Positions 34,001-40,951 of a stretch of 64,000 bases of DNA are shown here, piece after piece; position 1 is the first letter of the stretch, and every line of letters begins with the position of its first letter. Below the pieces are notes generated by a model. That model saw only the letters and a program-made list of their open reading frames with translations, made no database searches and was not told where the DNA came from. The DNA lies in assembly GCF_003947415.1 (NCBI RefSeq), contig NZ_QHKL01000007.1:1-64000 (forward strand), read 5' to 3'. This stretch comes from Amycolatopsis sp. WAC 01376. Its GTDB lineage: Bacteria > Actinomycetota > Actinomycetes > Mycobacteriales > Pseudonocardiaceae. The translations under genes were made by a program, and so were the position numbers.

Positions 34001-34801
34001 GGCAAGGAACTGCTGACCGCCGGGCCGGAACTCGACGCGTGGCGGGCACCCATCAGCAACGAGACCTTCGCCTGGGGCAGGGCCGAGGGCGAGGACTGGC
34101 GCAAGGCAGGCCTGGACCGGCTGAACACGACGGTCACGGGAGTGCGGGTCGAGAAGGACGGCTCGCGAAGCGTGCGGGTGATCGTCGACAGCCGGGTCGC
34201 GGCGCCGGACGTCGCCGGGGCGTGGTTCGACCAGACGATGACCTACACCGTCGACCGGACCGGAACCCTGAGCCTCGGCAACCGGGTGGTGCCGCAGGGG
34301 AGCGTGCGCACCCTGCCGTATCTGCCCCGGATCGGCGTCTCACTGGCCGTACCGGATCGATATGACCGGTTCGCCTGGTATGGGCGAAAAGCCGAGAGTT
34401 ACGTCGACCGCCGGGACGGGACGCCGATCGGCGTGCAGTCGAGCACGGTGGACCAGCAGTACGTCGGGTACCACCGGCCGCAGGACCACGGCAACCACAC
34501 CGACAGCCGATGGGCGCTGCTCACCGACGGTCGGACCGGTGGCCTGCTGGTCGGGGGAGCGAACGACGTCAGCGTGACACCGTTCGACGACCTCGACCGG
34601 GCGGCGTACCCGTTCCAGTTGCAGCGCAACAAGGGCTGGTTCACGCTGCACGCGAGCCACGCGGTGACCGGCGTCGGGGACACGCCCAACCCGGTGCGGG
34701 AACGCAGTCAGGTCCAGCCGGACAGCACGTACGAGTACACGCTGTCGCTTCGGCCGTTGACCCAGCAGGAAGCGCGGGCGGGGCTGCCGACCGGGGGCTG
34801 A
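31052..34801 (+). CDS. Secreted GH2 beta-galactosidase-like enzyme with inserted LamG domain
   Basis: A 1249-residue exported LacZ-type GH2 enzyme. After the signal peptide come the sugar-binding, Ig-like and TIM-barrel domains. The acid/base Glu is in DTGNEAGLG (E484) and the nucleophile in FGEYAHAMGN (E549). A LamG/concanavalin domain (about 610-780) separates the barrel from the C-terminal Bgal-small-chain domain, which is unusual for LacZ. The GTG at 31052 follows GGGAGG; it is 22 bases after the GH43 stop and ends the nine-gene run. In this setting the substrate may be galactan or arabinogalactan side chains, or a GH2 relative active on arabinopyranosides. Confidence 0.9.
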   Translation: MLRTRPIVLVLAMLAGTLVAAGSSAAAGGAPADVQSYLDDPRKVAEGQEPPHAYLRPYADVSAAARRDERSPYTQSLDGKWRIAMADNPSQVPAGFHEDGYDASRWREVSVPHTWQTDGLDHPIFRNIATEIQPDDPPRVPRDVNPTGAYVRDFTLPADWTERETFLRFEGVTSAYFVWVNGRYIGYDQGGYTPAEFDISSALRPGPNRIAVQVHRWSAGAYLEDVDQWRYSGIFRSVTLHSAPGTFIQDVGLTTDLDATYTDATLKAAVEVATKPGGTTGKHRAGLSLRDAAGKEVGTTSGEVDAGGKTTLNLPVRNPAKWTDETPNLYTAVLTLTAPDGRVTHITSETVGFREIEIRDKQLLVNGKRVLFKGVNRAESDPDHGRHVPRRAQERDVALMKQLNVNAVRTSHYPSDPYFYELADRHGLWIDDEIDIETHNHENCAQYCQANDPAWRDAFFDRMIGMVERDKNHPSVFLWDTGNEAGLGAHHFALAEWLDANEPTRPIYHQSNNPDGDAPFADVWGPRYPSPEKFAEQAKNTTKPLIFGEYAHAMGNSLGNFREFWDTIRANPQTQGGFIWDWAEQNIRQRIRTTPDSSGNDISAHLSGKPDLVDGHRGKALALSGLDDFVEVYRDRKLDITGKALTLDAWVKPGKWTGDFRILGKGDHQYALKMKTQDTLEFFIHSGTWQAVQAKVPADFYGNWHRVSGTYDGTALRLYLDGKEVGSKPFTGAIDQSSAEVDVGRDFETSWNDPSNIGWMGRGAVDDVRIYDKPLSAAELSGAAPAGGAVLALDFDSVTDQGSHLSYGSSLSGVDGLIDSDRSAQPETAQMAWAHQPLRFAYSGGSLSVTNERQFKGTDELNLRWRIQEGSRIVARGEQPLRVGAGATGRVAVPVPPNPADRERFLTVEAVTTQAEPMLARGHVLAHDQFSLGGKRIPGLDRSPLDGKAVGVVEDAGSVTASAAGVTYRVDKTTGALASIRHQGKELLTAGPELDAWRAPISNETFAWGRAEGEDWRKAGLDRLNTTVTGVRVEKDGSRSVRVIVDSRVAAPDVAGAWFDQTMTYTVDRTGTLSLGNRVVPQGSVRTLPYLPRIGVSLAVPDRYDRFAWYGRKAESYVDRRDGTPIGVQSSTVDQQYVGYHRPQDHGNHTDSRWALLTDGRTGGLLVGGANDVSVTPFDDLDRAAYPFQLQRNKGWFTLHASHAVTGVGDTPNPVRERSQVQPDSTYEYTLSLRPLTQQEARAGLPTGG

Positions 34802-34814
34802 CCTTCGGACGTCG

Positions 34815-34853
34815 CGAAAGCCACTGTCACCTCATCGGGTGTAGTGGCTTTCG
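34815..34853 (+). terminator. Hairpin terminator after the arabinose gene run
   Basis: CGAAAGCCACT (34815-34825) and AGTGGCTTTCG (34843-34853) form an 11-bp perfect stem with a 17-base loop, 13 bases after the GH2 stop. It lies between two convergent genes. Confidence 0.7.
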
Positions 34854-34881
34854 TGGCACCGTCGGCGGCGGGCTCATCCCG

Positions 34882-35508
34882 CTAGGGGAACAACTTGTAA
34901 TTGAGGACGATATAGCCGGAATCGCCGTCGATCTTGACATCGTTCACGCCGAGCCATCCGGCCGTTCCCTTGGAAGTCCGCAGGCAATGTTGACCACCGG
35001 CGAATAGCACCTCGGGTCCGGGAACTTTTCCCTTTCCCTCGGAAACGATCTTCGGGCACTGCGCCTTGGCTTCCTGTTCTGTTCCGTAGTAGTAGAACAG
35101 GCCTGATCGATTGGAAGCCAAATAGTTTCCGTCGAAGTGGAGGTCTACGTCGCCATTGGGCCCCGAGGTGGACACCGGGGTGACGCGGGGCTCGTCGAGG
35201 TCGGCCCCCATGTCCGCGTCGAGTTTCACCTGCTCGGGAACGGCTTCGGCGGGCTTGTTCCCTTGTTCCCGCGCGCTGGATACCTCTTGCGGCGATGACG
35301 CGGATGGCACCTCGGCGCCTTTCGCCGGCTGCGAACCGGTGTTGATGAGTGCCACGACCACCGTGCCCACGAGGCCCACCACCGCGGTTATGACGGCCGC
35401 CAAAATCACTCCACGTCGGCTGACAAGCGCCGCTGTCACTGCCGGTTCCGAGGTTTCTGTATTTCTGCCGCGGTCAGTTTTCGACCGGCCGCTATCGTTT
35501 TTCGTCAC
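34882..35508 (-). CDS. Membrane-anchored protein of unknown function
   Basis: A 208-residue protein not recognised by family. A polar, charged N-terminus (about 30 residues) is followed by one membrane helix (about 35-55, VILAAVITAVVGLVGTVVVAL), a Ser/Pro/Glu-rich stalk and a compact C-terminal domain with two Cys residues (KAQCPKI and GQHCLRT) that could form a disulfide outside the cell. The topology is N-in, C-out. The GTG at 35508 has GGGGAG upstream. Its codon use looks a little less GC-rich than the neighbouring sugar genes. Confidence 0.7.
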   Translation of the reverse strand: MTKNDSGRSKTDRGRNTETSEPAVTAALVSRRGVILAAVITAVVGLVGTVVVALINTGSQPAKGAEVPSASSPQEVSSAREQGNKPAEAVPEQVKLDADMGADLDEPRVTPVSTSGPNGDVDLHFDGNYLASNRSGLFYYYGTEQEAKAQCPKIVSEGKGKVPGPEVLFAGGQHCLRTSKGTAGWLGVNDVKIDGDSGYIVLNYKLFP

Positions 35509-35681
35509 CTGGTCTCCCCTGTCGAAGATGCCGCCGGAGATTACAGCAAGATCGAGAAGGCATACGGGCGACCGTGTTGCCCGCTGATTCGATCAATGGC
35601 AATTCTCCGGCGCGGAGTCATCAAGGCCGACGGCGTGCTCGGTTCACCCACAGGAGTATCGAGAGGTAAGGCAAGCGTCCC

Positions 35682-35729
35682 GGTCGTGAGTGGTAACGAG
35701 CGTTCTAACCGTCATTACCACTCACGACC
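35682..35729. repeat. Family B palindrome, degenerate copy
   Basis: Arms GGTCGTGAGTGGTAA (35682-35696) and its complement (35715-35729) pair perfectly over 15 bp. The 18-base centre is a decayed version of the AACGAGCGTT arms seen in the perfect copy at 48142-48193. Confidence 0.85.
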
Positions 35730-35756
35730 CCCTCTCAAAAACGCGCAATTAGCCTA

Positions 35757-35801
35757 AATCGGGCACCCGCGTCCCCGAAAGTGTCCTTGTGGATAGTCAA
35801 G
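35757..35801 (+). repeat. Family B-linked conserved segment, copy 1
   Basis: This roughly 45-base segment, beginning AATCGGGCA and containing GTGTCCTTGTGGATAGTCAAG, aligns with 48071-48116 (opposite strand) and 48208-48255. All three copies lie within about 60 bases of a family B palindrome or half-palindrome. Confidence 0.65.
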
Positions 35802-36079
35802 GAGGGTCAGGGCTCACTCACGAGTCGCTGCCGCCGTCGAACCCGTGTCCAGCCAGGTCCGAAGGCGTCCATCACCGCATCAGACGCAGCGAAGGGAAAC
35901 CCTTCGCCCCACCGTCGACCCCGCCTGCGAACACGACACGTTTGCCTTACCTCTCAATACAACCTCGGTATCGGAACACGCACGGTCCGCCGCTGTCCGG
36001 GTGATGTCGGGCCGGGGTCGCTCTCTTCGCCCGGGGTAGTCGCTAGTCTTGATCTTCGACTGCGAAGGAGACTGAATTC

Positions 36080-36484
36080 ATGGCGGAATGGGCCGATCTG
36101 GTCGCGTTCGTACGGCACGAATATCGGGTGGTGAAGGACGAACCGGACGAAGTTCGCATCCGGTTGTCCTACGGCGACGACGACTACGAGGAGCGTGCCC
36201 AGACCGTGGTCATCGCGCGGGAGGTCTTCGATCGCCGCGAGGACTGGGTGCAGATCGCGACACCGTTCGCGCGCGTGGACCAGGTCGACCTCGCGAGCGT
36301 GCTGACGGAGATCGGCAACACGATCGTCGTCGGCGGATTGGTGGTCATGGGGGAGCACTTGGTGCTGCGCCATTCCCTGCCGTTGGTGAACCTCGACATC
36401 AACGAGTTCACCGACCCGCTCGAACTCGTCGCGGGTTCGGCGGAGCTGCTGGAGCAGCAGTTCACCGGACGCGACGACTACTGA
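36080..36484 (+). CDS. Small acidic cytoplasmic protein of unknown function
   Basis: A 134-residue protein with no signal peptide or membrane segment. The acidic composition and the alternating beta/alpha pattern resemble the YbjN/type III secretion chaperone-like fold (for example VLRHSLPLVNLDINEF near the end), but this is a weak resemblance. The ATG follows AAGGAG by nine bases. Its last 23 bases overlap the convergent gene on the minus strand. Confidence 0.75.
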   Translation: MAEWADLVAFVRHEYRVVKDEPDEVRIRLSYGDDDYEERAQTVVIAREVFDRREDWVQIATPFARVDQVDLASVLTEIGNTIVVGGLVVMGEHLVLRHSLPLVNLDINEFTDPLELVAGSAELLEQQFTGRDDY

Positions 36485-37016
36485 GCCGCGTGACCTCGTC
36501 GAACGAGGTCACGCGTTCGCATTCCTCTTCGGTGAGCTTGTTGATCGCTGCCCGGTACGCCTGCGCTTGAGCCGTACCGGTCAGTTGTCCCTGGAGAAGG
36601 AGCGGGAGTCCGAGTTCGAAACCGCAGCGGGCACGCACTCCGTAGCGGTGCCGGGTGCGGGCGACGGCGGTGGCGACGCGGAGCCCGTGCTCGGTGCCCG
36701 GCGGTGTCGCCGGCCGGTCGGTCTCGATGGCCGCGAACCGGAATCCGTTGGCCTGGTCGCATTTCCCGCAGCCGGTGGGCCCCGCGCCGAGTGCGTGGCC
36801 GCAATCGCTGCATGTCAACCTGTCGAGGGCCGCGTCGACCACACGCCATTCGAACGCGGAAGTGTCGGCGACGACCAATTCGGCGAGGTCGTTCTCCGCT
36901 TCCGTTCCGGCGGTGACACCGTATTCCTGGAGGAAACGGCGCCAGCGGTCCTCGATGCTCGCTTCGACGGCCACCAAGGCCCCGGCGGGGCCGCCGCCGC
37001 GCGGAAGAGCGGTCAT
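36462..37016 (-). CDS. Protein with zinc-ribbon-like cysteine motif, unknown function
   Basis: A 184-residue protein not assigned to a family. A Cys cluster CSDCGHALGAGPTGCGKC (about 70-87) has the CxxC-n-CxxC spacing of a zinc ribbon. The rest is mainly helical. The ATG at 37016 has only a weak ribosome binding site and shares a 54-base divergent gap with the MFS gene. The 23-base convergent overlap with the preceding gene suggests antisense overlap of transcripts. Confidence 0.65.
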   Translation of the reverse strand: MTALPRGGGPAGALVAVEASIEDRWRRFLQEYGVTAGTEAENDLAELVVADTSAFEWRVVDAALDRLTCSDCGHALGAGPTGCGKCDQANGFRFAAIETDRPATPPGTEHGLRVATAVARTRHRYGVRARCGFELGLPLLLQGQLTGTAQAQAYRAAINKLTEEECERVTSFDEVTRLSSRRVR

Positions 37017-37070
37017 GGCAAGACCCTAGACCGCGTTCCTCCTGGCTGTCCCGTGGATAAGGTGTGCGAT

Positions 37071-38414
37071 ATGGGTTCCTCGAGATGGGGTGGGCTCGCG
37101 GCCCTGCTCGCCGGGTTCTTCGTGCTCCTGCTGGATACGACCATCGTCGCGGTGGCGAGCCCGAACATTCAAGCCGAACTGGGCGGGGACGTCGCCGCGT
37201 TGTTCTGGGTGACGGCGGGCTACCTGCTCGCGTTTTCGGTTCCGCTGCTGGTCGCCGGCAGGCTGGGAGATCTCTTCGATCCGAAGCGTGTCTACCTTTT
37301 CGGCATGGGAGGCTTCGGCGTCGCCTCGGCGCTGTGCGGGCTCGCGCCGTCGATCGGATGGCTCATCGCGTTCCGGATCCTGCAAGGCCTGGCGGCGGCC
37401 GCGATGTCACCGCAACCACTCACGTTGATCCGACGGCTCTTCGCCGAAGACGAGAGAGGGCGCGCTTTCGGCATCTGGGGCTCGGTGGCGGCGGCCGCGA
37501 CCTTGCTCGGCCCCATTCTGGGCGGGCTGTTGACGGCGAGCCTGGATTGGCGCTGGATCTTCTGGGTGAACGTGCCGCTCTGCGCCATCGCCGTGGTCGT
37601 GGGCCTTCGCCTGATTCCGGGAAGCCCCGGGAACACCACGCGTTTCGATCTGCTCGGTGCCGCGTTGAGCACGGCCGGTCTCAGCCTTCTCGTGTGGGCC
37701 TTGCTGTCCTGGCGCGCGCTTTCACTGCCCGCGACCGTCCTTGCCGTCGCGTTGCTCATCGGTTTCTGGTTCCGAGAACGCGGGCAAGGCGAGGACGCCC
37801 TCGTGCCCTTGCGGCTCTATCGCTCGTCCGGGTACTTGTCCGCGAGCCTCGCGATGGCGTCACTCGGCGCGACGGTCCTCGCGATGGCACTGCCCACCAT
37901 GCTCTACATCCAAGAGATGCGCGGTTTCGGTCCGATGGAAGCCGCGATGGTCCTGGCACCGGACGCCGTCGTCGCGATCCTGTTGTCGCCACCGGCCGGT
38001 CGCTGGGTCGACCGGGTGGGCGGGCGGCGGCCGGCGATACTCGGCATGAGCCTGCTGGCGGTGAGTTTGCTGCTCATCGGGCTGGTGGTGGTGTTGAGCC
38101 TGAATCCCTGGTGGATCTCGGTCGGCGCCGCGCTTCTGGGTGCTGCCAACGCTCTGGCGTGGTCACCGCTGTCCGCCATCGCGATGGCGTCGGCCGGACC
38201 CGATGCCGCGGGCGGCGTCTCGGGACTGTTCAACACGGTTCGTCAGGTGGGCGCGGTGGCCGGGGTGGCGGTGACGGGCGCCATCCTGGCGGGGCTTGAA
38301 GCGCGGCCCGTGTTGGCTTTTGGTGTCGTGTTCGGGTTTGTGGGTCTTGTTGCTGCTGGTGGTGTTGCTGCCGCGCTTCGGCTTCCGGAGCGCTCGCGGG
38401 TCGTTGCGGCTTGA
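37071..38414 (+). CDS. MFS transporter, drug efflux type
   Basis: A 447-residue membrane protein with 12 or more hydrophobic helices. Motif A-like GRLGDLFDPKRVYLFG follows helix 2, DTTIVAVASPNIQ in helix 1 is the D1 motif of the DHA2-type drug:proton antiporters, and RILQGLAAAAMSPQ resembles motif B/C. The ATG at 37071 is eight bases after AAGG; the longer open frame upstream is a shadow of the convergent gene. Probable proton-driven export of small toxic molecules; the substrate is unknown. Confidence 0.85.
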   Translation: MGSSRWGGLAALLAGFFVLLLDTTIVAVASPNIQAELGGDVAALFWVTAGYLLAFSVPLLVAGRLGDLFDPKRVYLFGMGGFGVASALCGLAPSIGWLIAFRILQGLAAAAMSPQPLTLIRRLFAEDERGRAFGIWGSVAAAATLLGPILGGLLTASLDWRWIFWVNVPLCAIAVVVGLRLIPGSPGNTTRFDLLGAALSTAGLSLLVWALLSWRALSLPATVLAVALLIGFWFRERGQGEDALVPLRLYRSSGYLSASLAMASLGATVLAMALPTMLYIQEMRGFGPMEAAMVLAPDAVVAILLSPPAGRWVDRVGGRRPAILGMSLLAVSLLLIGLVVVLSLNPWWISVGAALLGAANALAWSPLSAIAMASAGPDAAGGVSGLFNTVRQVGAVAGVAVTGAILAGLEARPVLAFGVVFGFVGLVAAGGVAAALRLPERSRVVAA

Positions 38415-38420
38415 TTCTTT

Positions 38421-38446
38421 GCAATTAGTCGGCTAATTGCTTCTTT
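38421..38446 (+). terminator. Rho-independent terminator after MFS gene
   Basis: GCAATTAG (38421-38428), loop TCGG, CTAATTGC (38433-38440), then TTCTTT. It lies six bases after the MFS stop and has the T-rich tail of a classical intrinsic terminator, rare in this GC-rich window. Confidence 0.75.
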
Positions 38447-38589
38447 GGGTGGTCGCATTTGGGGTGGAGAGGTTCGGCTCGCCCTGGCCGGACGAGGCCG
38501 ATGTTCAGCCCGATTACGCGGGCGTTCGATCGTTCCTGACATCATCACCCTTCAGTGTTGCAGGTTCGAATTCATCGTCGCTTAAAATT

Positions 38590-38622
38590 ACGAACGCTTG
38601 TTCGATTGTTTTGCGGTATTCT
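38590..38622 (+). promoter_or_regulatory. LexA/SOS box and leaderless promoter of the DUF222/HNH gene
   Basis: CGAACGCTTGTTCG (38591-38604) is a good match to the Gram-positive and mycobacterial LexA site CGAAC-N4-GTTCG. A TATTCT -10 (38617-38622) ends six bases before the GTG at 38629, so transcription would start at the start codon and the mRNA would be leaderless. The LexA box sits in the -35 region. Confidence 0.75.
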
Positions 38623-38628
38623 TGAGGG

Positions 38629-39882
38629 GTGTCCGAGACCTTTCTTTCCGAGTTGCCGCGAGAACTGTGGCGTGCTGGCAAGCTGGAGCTTGCTCATGGC
38701 GTGCAGCAGTCCTTGCAGGTGATTCGGATGGCCACCGCCGGACTGGGGCAGTTCTTGGCGGAGATCGAGTCTCGTGGCGTCAAAGACTTGTACGGCTATG
38801 GCCGCACGGCCAACTGGTTCGCTGATGTAGCGGGATTGTCGGTCGGTGAGGCGGGTGCGGTGGTGAATCGGGCCATCGCTCTGAATCCCACGCGTGCTCT
38901 GGATGGCACGGAGGTTCCGCCTGCCGCACCGGCTACGGCCGCGGTCGCCGCTGAGGGGCTGGTCGGGGATGAGCGGATCGACCAGATCCTGGAGATCTTG
39001 AAGAAGCTTCCCGTCGACACCTCTGTTGAGGATCGGGCGAGTGCGGAGAAGATCCTCGCCGACCTCGCCCGCGACGCCGGTCCCCGACAGTTGGTGGATG
39101 CCGAGGCGAATCTGTTGGCGTGGCTGGATCCGGACGGGAATGAGGCGAAGGATCCCGAACCCAAGGAACCGCGCCGCGAGATCACCCTGGAGCGCCGCAA
39201 GGACGGTTACTGGAAGCTCACCGGCTTGCTCGACGATGAGACGGGTGCCCGCACTGCGGCGGCTTTGGAGGCGCACGCGGCGCCGCGGCCGGTGGACGAA
39301 TTCGGTCAAGCCGATCTGCGGATGAAATGCGAGCGCATGGGTGATGCGTGGGTCGATATCCTGGACTTGGCGATCGCCTGCCCGGACCAGCCGGGCACCA
39401 GTGGCTATCGCACTCTGCTGCATGTCACGATCGGGCTCGACGAGTTGAAGTCCGGTCTCGGGACTGCCTGCTTGGATTTCGTCGGGACGATGACAGCTCG
39501 CGAGGCCCGGCTGGCGGCCTGCGACTGTCTGATGCTCCCGGTCGTGATGAGCGCCGCCGGGGAACCTCTCGATGTGGGACGGTTGAGACGGTTCGTCACT
39601 CCCGGCCAGCGACGTGCGTTGAACATCCGGGACGGTGGCTGTGCGTTCCCCGGATGCCATCGGCGGCCCAAGAATTGCCACGCACACCATATTCATCACT
39701 GGGCAGACGGAGGCCCTACGGACCTCCGGAATCTCGTGCTGCTCTGCGGTTTCCATCACCGGCTGATCCACCACGGTGACTGGGAAGTCCGGATGGCCGC
39801 CGATGGGTTACCGGAGTTCATCCCGCCCCAATACCGAGATCCGCTCCGAAAACCCCGCCGCAACACCCTCCACCACGTCTGA
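38629..39882 (+). CDS. DUF222 and HNH endonuclease-domain protein (13E12 family)
   Basis: A 417-residue protein of the actinobacterial 13E12/DUF222 family. The long helical N-terminal DUF222 region ends in a C-terminal HNH nuclease motif: CAFPGCHRRPKNCHAHHIHHWADGG (His-His pair) followed by NLVLLCGFHHRLIHHG, with CxxC-type zinc positions. In Mycobacterium tuberculosis, members of this family are among LexA-controlled genes, and a LexA-like box lies directly upstream here. The biological role of the family is not established; DNA cleavage and mobility have been proposed. GTG 38629 is the start because the promoter points to a leaderless mRNA. Confidence 0.88.
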   Translation: MSETFLSELPRELWRAGKLELAHGVQQSLQVIRMATAGLGQFLAEIESRGVKDLYGYGRTANWFADVAGLSVGEAGAVVNRAIALNPTRALDGTEVPPAAPATAAVAAEGLVGDERIDQILEILKKLPVDTSVEDRASAEKILADLARDAGPRQLVDAEANLLAWLDPDGNEAKDPEPKEPRREITLERRKDGYWKLTGLLDDETGARTAAALEAHAAPRPVDEFGQADLRMKCERMGDAWVDILDLAIACPDQPGTSGYRTLLHVTIGLDELKSGLGTACLDFVGTMTAREARLAACDCLMLPVVMSAAGEPLDVGRLRRFVTPGQRRALNIRDGGCAFPGCHRRPKNCHAHHIHHWADGGPTDLRNLVLLCGFHHRLIHHGDWEVRMAADGLPEFIPPQYRDPLRKPRRNTLHHV

Positions 39883-39940
39883 TCCGAGGAGCCCGCCCGC
39901 CAGCCACACCGGCGACGGGCCCCTCGCCATGCCCAGCGAA

Positions 39941-39997
39941 AGTACGTGAAGGACCCCTTCCTTGCGCCTAAGTACAGGAAGGGGTCCTTCATGTACT
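39941..39997. repeat. Family E hairpin 1
   Basis: Arms 39941-39962 and 39976-39997 pair over 22 bp with a single G-U wobble and a 13-base loop. Both arms carry the family motif TGAAGGACCCCTTCCT. Confidence 0.85.
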
Positions 39998-40003
39998 CGG
40001 GAG

Positions 40004-40056
40004 CGCGTGAAGGCCCCCTTTCCTCGGCTGAGCCGAGGAAAGGACCCCTTCACGCG
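40004..40056. repeat. Family E hairpin 2 (compound stem)
   Basis: Outer stem CGCGTGAAGG (40004-40013) with 40047-40056, a three-by-three internal mismatch, and inner stem CCTTTCCTCGGC (40017-40028) with 40032-40043, closing a three-base loop. The outer part carries the family motif; the inner part is private to this copy. Confidence 0.8.
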
Positions 40057-40099
40057 TTGCCGGCGCCACTGGGACTTCCCGCATCGTGAGGGGAACTTC

Positions 40100-40134
40100 G
40101 AGGGACCCTGGGTCCCTCAAGGGGTCCTTCACGG
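40100..40134. repeat. GAGGGACCC palindrome and family E half-copy
   Basis: GAGGGACCC (40100-40108) and GGGTCCCTC (40110-40118) flank one T. It is followed at once by AAGGGGTCCTTCACG (40119-40133), a half-copy of the family E motif in minus orientation. Confidence 0.7.
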
Positions 40135-40183
40135 AACGACGATCCCGCCTGCAACCGCAAGTAGGCACCTAAATGCGAAGACC

Positions 40184-40951
40184 CTAAGCCTGATGCCGCC
40201 GCGCGAGCGCCTCCGAACCTTGAGCGAGCAGTGACACATCGGCGCCGACCAGCACAAAAGAAGCGCCGGCATCAAGGTAACGCTGAGCCTGCGCGGGATC
40301 GAACGCGTTGACCCCCACCGGTTTCCCCTGAGCACGGACGGCCTCGAAGGTGCTCAGCACGGCTGCTGTGACGTCGGGGTGCGTCTGCTTCCCGAGCAAG
40401 CCCATCGAGGCGGCAAGATCGGACGGGCCGACGAACACCCTCTCGACGCCGTCGGCAGCGGCGATCTCGGCGGCTGCCGCGCCACCTGCCGTCGACTCGA
40501 TCTGGACGAACAGGGACGTGAACTCCTCGGCCTTCGCGAGGTAGTCCTCGACCCGGTTCCAGCGCGCCGACCGCGACAAAGCACTGCCGACACCGCGTAC
40601 GCCACGCGGCGGATAGCGGACGGCCCGCACGACGGCCTCCGCCTCCTCCGCACTGTCGACCATGGGCACCAGCAGGTTCTGCGCGCCCAGGTCGAGCAAC
40701 TGTTTCAGCGCGACCGCGTCGCCGGACGGGGCGCGCACCATCGGCGTGATGGGATACGCGGCGATCGTCTGCAGCAACGCTTGCACCGTTTCGAGCCCGG
40801 CGGGGGAGTGCTCGGTGTCGATGAGCAGCCAGTCGAGCCCGGAGCCCGCGCAGATCTCCGCGACGACCGGGCTTCCCGACGTGACCCACATGCCGATCCG
40901 CGGTCGCTCGGTCAGCTGATCCCGGAACGGCGGGTCTAGACGAAGCGGCAT
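40184..40951 (-). CDS. hpaI: HpcH/HpaI aldolase (4-hydroxy-2-oxoheptanedioate aldolase)
   Basis: A 255-residue class II pyruvate aldolase that ends the homoprotocatechuate pathway by cleaving 4-hydroxy-2-oxoheptane-1,7-dioate to pyruvate and succinate semialdehyde. Family features: GMWVTSGSPVVAEICAGSGLDWLLIDTEHSP, PMVRAP, the metal-site Glu in VQIESTAG and the VFVGPSDLAASMG motif. The ATG at 40951 lies inside the end of hpaH (16-base overlap), so a longer upstream frame is rejected. Last gene of the minus-strand operon. Confidence 0.93.
   Translation of the reverse strand: MPLRLDPPFRDQLTERPRIGMWVTSGSPVVAEICAGSGLDWLLIDTEHSPAGLETVQALLQTIAAYPITPMVRAPSGDAVALKQLLDLGAQNLLVPMVDSAEEAEAVVRAVRYPPRGVRGVGSALSRSARWNRVEDYLAKAEEFTSLFVQIESTAGGAAAAEIAAADGVERVFVGPSDLAASMGLLGKQTHPDVTAAVLSTFEAVRAQGKPVGVNAFDPAQAQRYLDAGASFVLVGADVSLLAQGSEALARRHQA

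Larger units (their letters stand above)
35509..36079. other. 570-base intergenic region with family B repeat element
   Basis: No supported gene. It holds a degenerate family B palindrome (35682-35729) and the linked conserved segment (35757-35801). The last 60 bases before 36080 should carry the promoter of the next gene; AAGGAG lies nine bases before its ATG. Confidence 0.6.
39883..40183. other. Convergent intergenic region filled with family E repeats
   Basis: About 300 bases between the DUF222/HNH and hpaI stops. No gene is supported. It holds the family E hairpins described separately and a 19-base palindrome (40100-40118). Confidence 0.7.

Noticed and set aside
9962..34801. Natural-product biosynthetic cluster
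   Set aside because: No synthase, tailoring or precursor genes; the block is fully explained as arabinan utilisation.
35509..36079. Insertion sequence or prophage remnant between the unknown genes
   Set aside because: No transposase, integrase or terminal repeats with target duplication were seen; only the family B element is present.
36567..37070. Extended start of the MFS gene
   Set aside because: The upstream frame is antisense to the zinc-ribbon gene and the membrane domain begins at 37071.
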